NCBI RefSeq assembly: GCF_040054535.1
Contig: NC_090793.1
Location: 19,282,501-19,346,500, forward strand
Direction: 5' to 3'
DNA length: 64,000 nucleotides
Source of the DNA: Antennarius striatus
Taxonomy: Eukaryota; Chordata; Actinopteri; Lophiiformes; Antennariidae
Under the pieces are notes generated by a model. That model was not told the origin of the DNA and did no database searches. It saw only the letters and a program-made list of their open reading frames with translations. Of the stretch, positions 1-21,113 are shown in pieces. The position numbers and the translations under genes were made by a program. The number at the start of each line of letters is the position of its first letter. Within the stretch, counting starts at the first letter, position 1.

Positions 1-345
1 CATTGTAACAAATCATACTGTAACACTGTGTACTGTAACATTGTAACACTGTACTGTAACATTGTAACACTGTGTACTGTAACATTGTAACACTGTGTAC
101 TGTAACATTGTAACAAATCATACTGTAACACTGTGTACTGTAACATTGTAACACTGTGTACTGTAACATTGTAACATATCATACTGTAACACTGTAACAT
201 ATCATATTGTAACACTGTGTACTGTAACATTGTAACACTGTGTACTGTAACATTGTAACATATACTGTAACACTGTAACATATCATATTGTAACACTGTG
301 TACTGTAACATTGTAACACTGTGTACTGAAACATTGTAACACTGT
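1..345. repeat. 23-bp AT-rich tandem repeat (minisatellite)
   Basis: About fifteen imperfect units of roughly 23 bases, each built from ACTGTGTACTGTAACATT followed by GTAAC. Some units contain a variant insert (AAATCAT or ATATCAT), which gives a weak higher-order pattern. The array starts at the window edge, so its full length is unknown. It carries no gene. Confidence 0.9.
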
Positions 346-371
346 GTATTGTAAAATTGCATTGTGTTGTG

Positions 372-512
372 CTTGTTCAGTTTACCACAGAATCCTGGAG
401 TCAATACCAGCTGACTTGCAAGTGAGAGGCGGGGGACACTCCGAACACGACGCTAGTGACCTGCAGAGCCCCATGAATGACAGACAACCACTAACACACA
501 CACACGCACGCA

Positions 513-570
<58 letters not shown>

Positions 571-660
571 AGGACAATTTGGAATGATCAGTTCACCTAA
601 GGTGCATGTTTTTGGAGTTTGGACGAAGCCGGAGAACCCAGAGAGAACCCACACAGACAT
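372..660 (-). repeat. SINE-like interspersed repeat (minus strand) interrupted by a CA/GCAC microsatellite
   Basis: Read on the minus strand this matches the family seen at 34958-35262: a segment with the landmark GTTCTCCGGCTT (minus of 621-635), then ATTGTCC, then a CA/GCAC tract (about 497-567), then GGGGCTCTG and the tail. It is eroded and internally expanded. Reading frames through it encode only His-Thr or Cys-Val repeats and are not genes. I recognise the family from general fish-repeat knowledge but cannot name it. Confidence 0.55.
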
Positions 661-2495
661 CCACAATTTGAACATATAGTATCCTAAGGAAGGTAACACC
701 ACACCTAAACTAAGTCATAAAGGAGTATCAGGAAAAGGAAGTGTCCTCTTTATCATCTCCGGTCTCACTTTTCAGTCATTCTGTCTGTTCAATGCATTGG
801 ATTGCAGTACACACTAGATGGAAGCAGAGTCTAAGGTTCCTAACCAGATACAACTGAACAGTTTTTTCTGGCTGTAATGAAGTTAATTAGATTCACAAAG
901 AAAAACAATAAATTGTGAGAGTGTGCCACAAGAGCAATATGGGGATTAGTGTTACTAGTTGTCTGAAATTAATTATACATACATTGTTAAAAATCATACC
1001 ATTGTTTGTGTTTAAAAGCTCCTCAGAAGCACGTACAGATTATAGAAATGTAAATTTGACACATTTTAGTCAGAGTTGTGCAGCACTGTATATGTGAATT
1101 ACGTCCAAATGTGGGTTAGGAAAATCTCTTAATACAAGCTTCCTATTTGATCGCACATAAAACATCCGCTGTCACTGAACCACTGTAACAATAAAAATCA
1201 TTTTTACAACACATTTGTCATGGCTTTATCAATTTACAGAGAAATTTGGAAGACATTGTGGTGATAATGTATATTAATTCCTGTTTCCACTCAGTGATGT
1301 TGTGACTTCTTCTACATTTTGCTACTGATTTTACTGAGACCTGTTCAAGGCAGCACCATCATCAAACCTGTGAGGTGTGACCAAAGCATCCTCTCCAAAG
1401 ACCAGTTACAAATATGTTTTGACATGTAGAAACGCGTAATGCAACAAAAAAAGTTTTTCAAAATAGTCTTTCTTGACATATTTTATTTTAACTGCCAGAA
1501 TTTCAAATTTTTAATTTCATGATGAAGACATAATCAAAAATCACATTCTTCCAAGGTAGGTGTATTTAGCAATGATAATTTTTGTGATTAAGTGATTTTT
1601 TGGGGGGGAAATCAGACAATATTCTGTACTGTGTTGTTTTACTCTCAAATAAAATTGTTATTGGCATGCTCTGAAGCATGTAAGTATGGTGGTGTAAGCT
1701 CGGACCAGCTGGTAAATTCAAATCCTCTCTGAAGCAGCAGAGACGAGACAGCCTTACGTCTCAGTAACATTCATCACAATGCAAACAGCACAAAGCTTCC
1801 GTCATTAATTGCTTGTGCGGTGTTCTGCATTTCCCTAATTTGACAGCAATTCAAACATAAACTGACAAAAAAAAATTTCAAATGCCTTTTTATTACAATA
1901 TCACTCCAGGATGTTTGGTCAGAAATAAACTGACTTGCTTCAGGGTTTGAAAAGTAAAAATAGCACTGAAACCCAGAGCATGTGATTGCCTTGAGGTCAG
2001 AATGTGGTCACTAAAGAAAAATACATGCAATTAAAGTTCCAGTTTACGTAATTAGCAAGCGGTGTTTGCTGGTCGATCACTTAATAATCAGTAAAGTTCA
2101 ATTCTTCTTGTAGTTCTAGAAGTATCTGATTCTGAACAAACTCATTTTAGAGACAAACAAGGTTCTATTACATTTTGTAGATCATGGATTTTTAACACAA
2201 CTACATGTTTGATCACTAAATTTTTGACATTTTAGTAAAAGTTGAGCTTCCCTTACAGTCTTACAGAAATAACCTCTCTGAATGAGTCACATTAAACAAA
2301 CTTAATTGGCCATAATTGGTTACTATAGAAACCTGTGTCAACTAACATAGGTCAACGAAACAATTATGAAACTGGTTTTATATGTAAATAAATATGAATA
2401 ATAGGGCAGGACATTGTAACCTTATGAGCACTCACTCGAACAAGAAATATCTTGCATAACAAAAACAGACAATGGATAACAATCATGAAGCTGGG
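661..2495. other. Upstream flank of gene 1, no gene recognised
   Basis: AT-rich DNA with stops in all frames and only short chance reading frames (for example 915-1097). No exon similar to the transporter array and no mobile element is recognisable. Promoter and 5' UTR of gene 1 probably lie in the 3' part, but I could not single out a TATA box or conserved block, and it does not resemble the upstream DNA of genes 2, 3 and 7. Confidence 0.4.
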
Positions 2496-11950
<9,455 letters not shown>

Positions 11951-12089
11951 TCTACAAATTCAAATTAAGAAGATATTTCAACTATACTATTGTAATGCTG
12001 TACTGTACAATCTAAGAGTGGTTCTGTCATAATTTGTCTACAGGTTGCAAAACAGTCTAACGATTGCAAAAGCTGATGAATACTGTAGT

Positions 12090-12095
12090 AATAAA
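12090..12095 (+). promoter_or_regulatory. Candidate polyadenylation signal of gene 1
   Basis: AATAAA 140 bases after the stop codon of gene 1, in a position similar to the signals of genes 2 and 3. A degraded counterpart lies downstream of the pseudogene (about 62525). Confidence 0.55.
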
Positions 12096-12369
12096 GTTTG
12101 TGTTTAAATCTTCTGTAATGTGTTCAGCAATTTCATCATGAATCATTGCATTACCATAAGCCAGAGATTCTGAAATAGTTGACAAATATCAAGTAGGGCA
12201 TGTGTGAGTAAATGCAATACAAAAATACTGTCTGCTCTTTAATGTCTGGACTAGAATGGAGCAGAATAGCTCATTCTCCAAAGTGTGACAGTGATGCTTT
12301 CATGTCTACCTGTAGTGTGCAATTAACTCGAATAATTAGAGCATACAATGGGAGTTTTAGCTCCTCTGA

Positions 12370-12371
<2 letters not shown>

Positions 12372-12423
<52 letters not shown>

Positions 12424-12441
12424 ACACACTCGCACACACAG
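12372..12441. repeat. (CA)n microsatellite upstream of gene 2
   Basis: CA dinucleotides with a few interruptions. It marks the left edge of the block shared with gene 3, whose upstream flank also carries a CA tract (23393-23492). Confidence 0.95.
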
Positions 12442-12544
12442 AATTTCTTATTATGGGCTTTTGAGACCTTTACATCAAATCTTTTATGTTATTTTCATTA
12501 TCATTTGAATCGAACACATTGGACACATAAATTTGTATTTTGCA

Positions 12545-12710
12545 TTTTCAGGCCTTACAGGATTAAACCACACCTTTAAAGTCTGTCAGGGTTTCCAGAC
12601 TCCCTCACAATAGTCTTTGCTGCTGACGGAGAGGGAGGGAACATGTCCCATTAATATAAGACACAACAAGAAGCCAAACCAGTTTATATTACTTTGCATT
12701 TGAAGCTGAG
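12545..12710 (+). promoter_or_regulatory. Conserved proximal 5' flank of type B genes (promoter/5' UTR candidate)
   Basis: This block is nearly identical upstream of gene 3 (23605-23771) and recognisable upstream of gene 7 (63020-63169). It includes GACGGAGAGGGAGGGAACAT, a TATA-like CATTAATATAAGAC, and the last bases before the ATG (GAAGCTGAG). Conservation in the more diverged gene 7 suggests function, though recent shared ancestry alone could explain genes 2 and 3. Transcription start is unknown. Confidence 0.35.
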
Positions 12711-15665
12711 ATGAACAGACAAAGAATCAAAAAACAAAAACCAAGAAGTGATGACGACAGAGGACAGTGGGCAAATAAAAGAGAATATATTCTAGTTTTG
12801 GCAGGGGATGTTGTCGGCTTGGGGAACGTGTGGAGATTTCCATACCTTTGCTACAAGAATGGAGGAGGTGAATATTGGACATTTTTTTATATTTGTTTCA
12901 ATTATTTCAGTTCTTTTTGTATAGCTCTGAAATAATCTTGATATTTTCTACTGTGACATGAAAAGATTGTAATGACTACATGACTTTTGATAATTTATAG
13001 GTGCCTTTCTGGTGCCTTATGGTCTGTTTGCTGTATTTACCGGAATACCTCTGTTTCTACTGGAGATCTCAATGGGTCAATACACCCAGGAAGGATTCAT
13101 CACCTGCTGGACCAAGTTGTGTCCTCTGGCAATGGGTGAGGGTATTTGAGTTCAGCTAGAATGTACAGAAAACAGGAAAATACAAGCCAAGTTGGTACAT
13201 TCAAATTATAAAGTGTCTAAATTGTAAATTCAAAAACACCATTCTTGTTTAGATCGTTCCAACCTTGATTTATATTTCTATCTATCAGGAATTGGATTTG
13301 GAGAACTGATGATTTTATTCTGTAACATCACCTACATTCTAATTGAAGTCTGGGCTCTCTTCTACCTGGTGTTCTCATTCAGGTCCCAGCTCCCCTGGGC
13401 CACCTGTAATAACACCTGGAATACAGGTAAGACTCCTACGAGAATAATTTAAGTCATTTGACTATGGATGAAAAGATTGGAAATTGTTTAGTACCACAAT
13501 CGTAACAGCTGTTCAGCAAAGCGATCAGGTTTGTTAGGCTGTGGCTCAAAATGACAAAAGACAAATCTGGATGCAAGGAATCAGTCATGGGTGTCTTGGA
13601 AAGATGAACAGTTGTTTCCATGCAACAAATTTATCTTTAATTGGCTGGTCGATCTTAACTGAAATGCCCAGCTTTCATATCTTTGAGAACCTCGGTCACT
13701 GTTGTTACTTAGCAACTCCACTGCAGGCATATCTGTCAATTTGCGGCTGATTTTCCTGCTGGGTGTGATCTAAGTTATCTGACTTCATCAAACCGTACCT
13801 GTTCTCCATTCACCAACTCAATGCAACAGCTCCCTCTGTCTGTCCCAGAAAACATTGGAGGCAGAATATCCACCATCTACAAAAACAAACATGACAAACA
13901 GATCCTGGACGCCCTTATCACACTGGTGCCACTATTTCCCTTTGAGAAGAGAACTTAATCATCCCCAATGGACCCAATGCTCAATGATCCTCATCAATTC
14001 TGTTCTGGATTTTCAACATAAACAGCATACACTGAACACAGCAGCAAGCGTGCTATGTGCTGTGTAAAACCCATCATGTGGCTGTTTACACAGCACAACC
14101 TGTTTACAACCTAGGTTCCCCTCCAAGTCACTCATGACGTCCCACAGGACTCGTCTCTAGGTCCACTACTGTTCACAACCTACACTCTTCCACTTGGTCA
14201 CATGCTGTAATTTGTCTACATGGCTTGAATTTGCATTCTTATGCGGATGACACACAACTCTACCTACATACTAATCCCTCTAATACTTTACCACCACCAT
14301 ACAACTTGATCGACTATTTGAATGATGGTAATTGCTGGATGACCCACAATTTGTTTGGTTAGACTAAGGCCTGTAAAGGCCACTTTATGATTCCGGGTTA
14401 TTGCCATAAAACCTGGAGATGGTAGAGCCTCCATTACACTAATCCTCACTGAAATCTGTTTGTTCCTCAATCCAGCTGACTGTCTTGATCTTCAGATGTT
14501 TAATTCGACGAATATGACAACAAATCATACCAAAAGGACTTCTGCAGCGGTAGAGTTCTGGGAGTGAGTCTAACTTCTTTTTATTCTATTAACCATTATG
14601 TACTTCAATGCTTTCATGTTACTTCAGGAGACATTTACGTATTTCACTCATAGTGGTCCTACAATGAAGAAAATTTTGACAGACTTTGTCCAACTTGTAA
14701 AAGAAATCTAAAGCTATGGGAAATAATTTTATGATGGAAATTTCATTAATACCTTCAAAACTACATTGCATATGCGTCATCAACATTACTCGGTGCACCA
14801 AGACTTAGAGGGCAAGAGTCCACCTATTAATGGGTTCAGTTCAGTTCCTAGTAAATTTATTTCCACATGTAATTCATGCCATGCTTCAGTTGTACCTGTT
14901 CAATCTTTGTCTCCTCAGGCGGAGGATGCTGGGCATGTCTGGAGGCATTGAGGAGCTGGGCAGTGTGAGATGGGAGCTGGCCTTGTGTCTTCTGGTCTCC
15001 TGGGTGATCTGCTACTTCAGTATCTGGAAAGGTGTCAGGTCTACTGGAAAGGTCCTGTACAAACATATTGAGTGTTTGGTGCTTATTATTATTAATCACA
15101 ATAATGACTACCTTTTCTTTAACAATTTTCATTTCAATTAAGGCAGCGTATTTCACAGCCACGTTCCCCTACCTGATGCTCCTGATTCTACTCATTAGAG
15201 GCTTGACTCTACCTGGAGCTTCTGAAGGGATCTACTACTACCTGTATCCAGACATAAACCGCCTGGCTGACCTAGAGGTGGTCTGTTTTTCTGACTGGTT
15301 CTTAAATACCTTGACAATTGCTTGAGAGGAATAGATTTCAAAATATGTTTGAATATATGCAGATTTTAACCTAATTAGACCAATTTATGTGTCCCAGCTG
15401 CGACATATTTGGCATGCATTTAATAGTTTTCATAGTTGGGTTTGGATTTCTTGCATGAATTCCATCATTTTGATCAACCTGTTTTGAAAAGGATTCAAGA
15501 ATGTTGTACTAATTTAAAGATGGATCAGAATTCAGTATAAATGATTCATCACAGGTCTGGATTGAGGCAGGATCCCAGATACTTTTCTCCTACAGTGTCA
15601 CTGCAGGGGTACTTAAGGTCCTGGGCAGCTATAACGACTACAACAACAACTGTTACAAGTATGTA

Positions 15666-15751
<86 letters not shown>

Positions 15752-17638
15752 TGTGTGCATTTAGATAAGAATAGCAGAAGGCTTTGTCTTTGTGTGACCT
15801 CCAGGGACTGTCTCTGGATCTGTCTGCTGAACAGTGGAACCAGTTTTGTTGCTGGATTTGTCGTCTTCTCTGTTCTTGGATTCATGGCTCACAAACAGGG
15901 TGTTAGTGTTGACACTGTGACCGACTCAGGTGCAGTAGATTAAGACATTTAATCACATGAAAAGTTAGAAAATCACCATACAGAGTTGAATCATTCCCTT
16001 CACAGGTCCAGGTTTGGCCTTCATCGCTTACCCTCAGGCAACAGCTTTGATGCCTTTACCCCAGTTCTGGACTGTCTGCTTCTTCCTGATGCTGATGCTA
16101 TTGACTGTTGACTCACATGTAATAACATCGGTGAAATTTCCTTCTGAGAAATGTAGACACAGATAAAACAAATACTTTTTTCCCAGTTTATAGCAGTGGA
16201 GAGTATTTTCACCTCAGTGAGCGATTTGTTTCCAACACTCCTCCGTGCACCAGTGAATCACAAGATCTTTGTCCTCATCAGCTGTATATCCTTCTTTCTC
16301 CTACATCTGACCTTGGTTACTGAGGTAGTACAAATATTTTCATAAATGTTCTCACTGAAACACACCTTGAAATGGTTAAATGGTGAAATTCATGAATGCA
16401 TTCTTTTTCAGGGAGGAATTTACATGTACCAACTCATTGAATACTATGGCGCTACCAGAGTCTGCATGAATATCGTAGCTCTGACTGAATGCTTGGCTCT
16501 CGGCTGGATATTTGGTGAGTAATTAATTGTGTGGCTTTTCAACTGAATATAAGCTTAAAAACACACCCAATAATATCTAGTACCACCTACTTTAAAAAGT
16601 TGTGTATATTCCCATTTTTACTGGTGGAATAGCACAGATTTTGTTATTCCAGTAAATCTATTATTTCAGCAGGTGATCCAACACAGATGTCTTCAGCATC
16701 AGCACTATTATAACACTTCTGTCATGACCCCAGGCCACCCAATGAGAGTTTCTGGGTTCCTCACTAGCATAGAAATTCATGTCAAGAGAACGTTAAATAA
16801 CACCATGCAAATTATTTAACTATTTAAGAACTTAACTTGGATATATTCCATCAGGTGCTGATAAACTTTCTAACATCATTGAGGACATGACAGGACATAG
16901 ACCCTCTGTTTTCTTCAAACTGTGCTGGAAATTCGTCGTTCCTCTGCTGTCGCTGGTGAGTCACAGATGTCTGGGTCTGCTACATTGCCAGTGTTATCTT
17001 GAGCACCAATTACTCAAAGGGTGACTTGTTAACGGGATGTCTCAAAATTCCTGTCATTTTTATGTTTTCAAACACACACAAAAAAAATTCTTTGCAGATG
17101 TCAGTTGTCCTGTACCTGGTTGACTACCAACACCTCAAGATCAATGACTACGTTTACCCCGACTGGGCGTACGCACTGGGGTGGACCATGACCTTCTCTT
17201 CTGTTGTCATGGTGCCGCTGTGGGCAGCTGGACTGATGTGTTTCACACCAGGAACCTTCAGACAGGTCAGGATTCACACTATTTGATGATTCAAATGTCT
17301 AACACAAATTATTTCCCCCTTAAATCAATGAATGCATTTTACATGCAGCTATTGATTTAGTGAGCTGAACCAGTCCAAAGACCGATATTTGTAGGGTGAG
17401 ACTGATTTGTGGTTTGGATATTTTTCACTATCACATGTTAATGGTTGATGTCAATATTCTGTTACAAATGCTTCATTAATATTAAATGCATTTAATATAT
17501 TTTAATAACAAACCTCACCTTTCCTTGTTCCAGCGTTTATCTGTCCTTTGTCGTCCTGCTGAAGATCCAGCCTGGCAGAGGAGAAAAATGTTAGAGGAGA
17601 CAACAACTGATGAACTGATACTGGCAGAAAGAACTTAG
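12711..17638 (+). CDS. Gene 2 (type B): SLC6 Na+/Cl- dependent GABA transporter 2-like
   Basis: Exons: 12711-12867, 13001-13135, 13289-13426, 14476-14563, 14919-15051, 15143-15277, 15555-15658, 15805-15929, 16006-16118, 16187-16324, 16412-16514, 16855-16955, 17098-17265, 17534-17638. The spliced product is 580 residues with no stop or frameshift, and splice phases equal those of the other copies. Visible motifs: [15 protein letters not shown] (TM1), Tyr113 in ITYILIEVW (TM3, the invariant substrate-site Tyr of the family), three sequons in the exon 4 loop, GSYN in TM6, VDSH in TM8 (Asp-Ser, the Na2-site pair of GABA transporters), and IEYYGATR in TM10. The tail ends DELILAERT. It is closest to gene 3. 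Intron 7 is dominated by a GT microsatellite abutting its donor. This is the most compact complete gene and probably the best template for function. Confidence 0.92.
13790..14300 (+). mobile_element. Degenerate L2-like LINE fragment in intron 3 of gene 2
   Basis: The end of this intron block reads as [12 protein letters not shown] (about 14237-14275), preceded by a VPQ-x-SLGPLL-like segment (about 14135-14175). These are blocks of an L2-clade reverse transcriptase. The same remnant sits at the matching place in gene 3 (24700-25220), so it predates that duplication. Confidence 0.6.
15659..15804 (+). repeat. Intron 7 of gene 2: (GT)n microsatellite adjoining the splice donor
   Basis: The intron is 146 bases, and a GT tract fills about 15671-15750, starting roughly ten bases after the donor (GTATGTATGTATGTGTG). 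The matching intron of gene 3 (26575-26654) has only about six GT units and is 80 bases long. The whole difference is repeat expansion. Confidence 0.95.
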
Positions 17639-17793
17639 TGTGACCTGTTAAAGTAACGGGACAACACAGCTATCATACTGGATATAAACATTTAGCTCGT
17701 TAGGTACTTTACTGCATATCTTGGGCTCTGGAGAAATACAATGTTTGACATTATTTCACTAATTGATGAGAAACGAGGAAAGCTAATGAATGA

Positions 17794-17799
17794 AATAAA
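17794..17799 (+). promoter_or_regulatory. Candidate polyadenylation signal of gene 2
   Basis: AATAAA 156 bases after the stop codon. The equivalent motif downstream of gene 3 is at 29767-29772. Confidence 0.55.
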
Positions 17800-18214
17800 G
17801 TTTTTGTCAAAATCCATACATCTGTGTCTTTTAGTGCAGTGTTTCCCACTGATGAAGGCAGGCTGACTGGTTGAGTTATAGAGATGATGTCATTGTCTGG
17901 TTAATGATGATGATTTGAACGCTGGCAAGATTGAAGAATATGGTATCAATAACTATATATAAAAAAAGAAGGACGGAGAGACAGCAATACAAAGAGACAA
18001 AAAGATAGGAAGAACATGATGGACCTGGAGGGACAGTTTGGTGACTGGTGTAAAATGTAACTGAGATGGTAAGTCTCTTACAGCAGGAACAGCCGGTTCA
18101 ACCACCAACTACCAACAAAACTTCTGTCTTTGGGCATTACAAGCATTACGGTCAGTCAAGATGAGAGACCTCAGTGTACCTTGGGTTTCTGTAAAAGAAA
18201 TGATCATGTCCAGC
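17800..18214. other. Duplicated 3' flank of gene 2
   Basis: This stretch is collinear with 29773-30321 downstream of gene 3 (shared landmarks include TGATGAAGGCAGGCTGACTG and AAGAAATGATCATGTCCAGC), apart from about 120 extra bases in the gene 3 copy. I see no exon or RNA gene. Similarity to the gene 3 flank ends at 18214, where the L2 element begins. Confidence 0.6.
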
Positions 18215-20466
18215 TCTGTCTCCCTTGTTCTTGTTCCCTTGTTCTGTAGATGATCGTGTAAATACTTTCATTTCTGATGTCTTGGCTGTTATGGATTCCA
18301 TCGCCCCGATTAAGACCAAAGTTCTGTTAATCAAGGAAAAGCCACCTTGGCTTGTTAAAACCCAAAAAAGCGTTTGTAGACAAGCGGAGCGCAGATGGCG
18401 CAAAACTAAACTTCAGGTTCATCATGACATCTACAAAGACAATCTTCACATCTACAACCAGGAAGTGAAAAATGCAAGACAGTCATTTTTCTCAGAGATT
18501 ATCAATAGAAACAGTAATAGTGCTCGCACACTGTTTTCTGTTGTAGACAGACTTACAAACCCCACAGCATCAGTTCCTTCTGAGCTGCTGTCCAACAAGT
18601 CATGTAATGACGGTGCAGCATTTTTCACCGATAAAATATTACAAATAAGAAAAAAAGTTAGTGGCTCTGTCCCAGCTTATCTTGAAAATTTTAACCTTCT
18701 AAACCACAAAACCTTGGAAGAAACAGTTTTAAAGTTAAAATCCACAACATGTTGTCTTGATATGCTGCCTTCAAACTTTTTCAAAAAAGTTTTTAACTGC
18801 ATTGCTCCTAACGTATTACTCATAGTATATAATTCTCTACAATCAGGGCAGTTTCCCCAGCCCTTAAAAACTACAGTAATAAAACCACTCCTAAAAAAGC
18901 CCAACCTGGATGCTTCAATAATAAGTAACTACAGGCCCATATCAAATCTTCCATTTTTGGGAAAAATCATTGAACGGGCTGTTTTTCAACAGATTCACAG
19001 TTTTATGATGCAAAACAATCTCTTTAATGCATTTCAGTCTGGATTTCGACCACATCACAGCACTGAGACCGCACTTATTAAAGTCTGAAATGACATACAT
19101 ATGAATAATGACACCTTCAAAACCACCGTCCTGGTACTGCTGGATCTCAGTGCTGCATTTGATACGATTGATCATAACATCCTGCTTGACAGACTACGAC
19201 AGTGGGTGGGACTTACTGGCACTGTGTTAAACTGGTTCAAGTCTTACTTGCAAGACAGGGACTACTTTGTCTCAGTTGGTAGTCATGAGTCGGAGCGGAC
19301 AAAGATCACATGCGGGGTTCCACAAGGGTCCATTCTGGGACCACTTCTATTTAATATCTACATGCTACCCCTTGCTGAGATCATGGAATACCACAACGTC
19401 TCCTATCACACTTATGCAGATGACAGATAACTTTACATTTCAGTGTCATCACAAGACGATAGTGCCTTACTGTCATTAAGCAACTGTATCAATCAAATCA
19501 ATGAATGGACTAAAATTTCCTCCAGCTCAATCAAGACAAACCAGAATTTATTGTTTTTGGCCCCAAAAATGAGAGATCAAAGATCAATGCTCACCTTGAC
19601 TTCATGTCATTGAAAGCTACAAATCAAGCCAGAAATCTTGGCATAATTATAGACTCAGACCTGAATTTTAGCAGACATTTAAAAGCTATTACTAAATCTG
19701 CCTATTACCACCTAAAAACATTGCTCGAATTAAGGGGTTTCTGTCTCAACCAGACACAGAAAAACTTGTCCATGCTTTCATTTTCAGTAGGATAGATTAC
19801 TGTAATGGTGTCCTTACAGGTCTACATAAAAAATCAATCAGGCAGCTGCAGCTGATCCAGAACGCCGCTGCCAGAGTCCTTACAAACACCAGAAAACTGG
19901 ACCACATCACACCAGTCCTTAATTCACTACACTGGCTTCCTGTGAGTCAAAGGATAGATTTTAAAATCTTACTGCTGGTCTACAAATCTCTAAATGGTCT
20001 TGGACCAAAATACATGCAAGATTTATTAACTCCTTATGAAGCATCCAGACTCCTTAGGTCATCTGGGACAGGTTTACTGTGTGTCCCCAGAACAAGAACC
20101 AAACAAAGTGAAGCAGCATTTAGTTATTATGCTCCTCAACTGTGGAACAAACTGCCTGACTACCTGAGGTCTGCTCAAACAGTCACTTCATTTAAATCAG
20201 GGCTAAAGACATTTTTGTTCACTGCAGCATTTTCCTGAATTTGTTTTTTAGTTATCTGTATTTTTTTAATCAGTTGTTATAGTTTAAATATTTTATTCTC
20301 TTGTTTAAATTGACTTCTCTTTTTAATTACTCTTTTATTGATATTTTATTGTCTTGTTTTAATCCCCTTTTATCTTTGAAGTGTTCTTGTGTTTTGTTGC
20401 CTTTGTAAAGCACTTTGAATTGCCTATGTATGAATTGTGCTGTATAAATAAACGTGCCTTGCCTTG
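18215..20466 (+). mobile_element. L2-clade LINE, reverse transcriptase and 3' end, inactivated
   Basis: The first reading frame (18225-19088) encodes the region before and including the first reverse transcriptase blocks (SNYRPISNLPFLGKIIE, FQSGFRPHHSTETAL). An in-frame TGA at 19086 and a frameshift inside the YADD block near 19425 break it. Then come LVLLDLSAAFDTIDHNILL, CGVPQGSILGPLLF, and a C-terminal segment (19942-20238) with FSYYAPQLWNKLPDYLRSA. The 3' end carries CTTGCCTTGCCTT repeats typical of L2/Maui-type fish elements. It is 5' truncated and cannot be autonomous. Confidence 0.88.
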
Positions 20467-20650
20467 CCTTAAAAATTGGCACCAGCACACTTCTCCTCCA
20501 TTCCTCAGGCATCTTCTCACTATCTAAGATCCTGTTTAACAACCCAGTCAGAAACTCTACCGCCACCTCTCCTAGACACTTCCAAACCTCTACAGGTATA
20601 TCATCAGGACCGACTGCCTTTCTACTCTTCACCCTCTTAAATGCCCTTGT
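20467..20650 (-). mobile_element. RTE-clade LINE fragment (minus strand)
   Basis: The minus strand encodes RKAVGPDDIPVEVW and MPEEWRRSVLVPIF, which match the RTE copy at 8040-8200. Only one reverse transcriptase block survives. It abuts the 3' end of the L2 element. Confidence 0.85.
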
Positions 20651-20719
20651 AATGGGAATTTCACCTGTGTGGATTTGAAGAGAATAGAGAGGCCTGTTCT
20701 CAGGCAACTCTGCTCAGTT

Positions 20720-21105
20720 AAGTTGTTTTGGTACATTCCCATGTGCAAGGTCACCTGATAAAGATGTTTCCCTGCACCGCCTTCGCCGGTGCAGCGAGAT
20801 CATCCCCACGCTGCCTGAGAAACCCCGTCTTTCTCAGACAGTGTGGAGCGTTGTTTATTCCGGCGTATAAAAGTAGAGGGTTTCCGGCGCCATGTTGGAG
20901 TCAGCTGAGGGTTGCGTACGAACGCCCAGCACGGTTGATGCTACTCTACCTGGATCGTTGGGCTCTCCGATTCGTGTGTCAAGGTAAGAGACTGAGCACA
21001 TTTGGAATGCTTTAGCTCAACCAAAAAATTTATGGGTACTGTCCTATGCTCTGTGGAGGGAATGAACGACACATTTGTTCTAGCATCATAGGGGGTCCTG
21101 GGACT
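20720..21105. other. Promoter-like unclassified repeat segment
   Basis: Contains TTCCGGCGTATAAAAGTAGA (a TATA-like box at about 20866) in a locally GC-rich stretch that ends in GTCAAGGTAAGAGACTGAGC. This could be part of an LTR or other retroelement promoter, but I see no TG...CA ends, primer-binding site or second copy. It is interrupted by the MITE at 21114. Confidence 0.25.
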
Positions 21106-21113
21106 CAAAGTAC

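Noticed and set aside
20728-21015. 95-codon plus-strand frame in the GC-rich block before the MITE
   Set aside because: No recognisable domain, no splice partners and no second copy. The block looks like part of an unclassified repeat with a TATA-like box.
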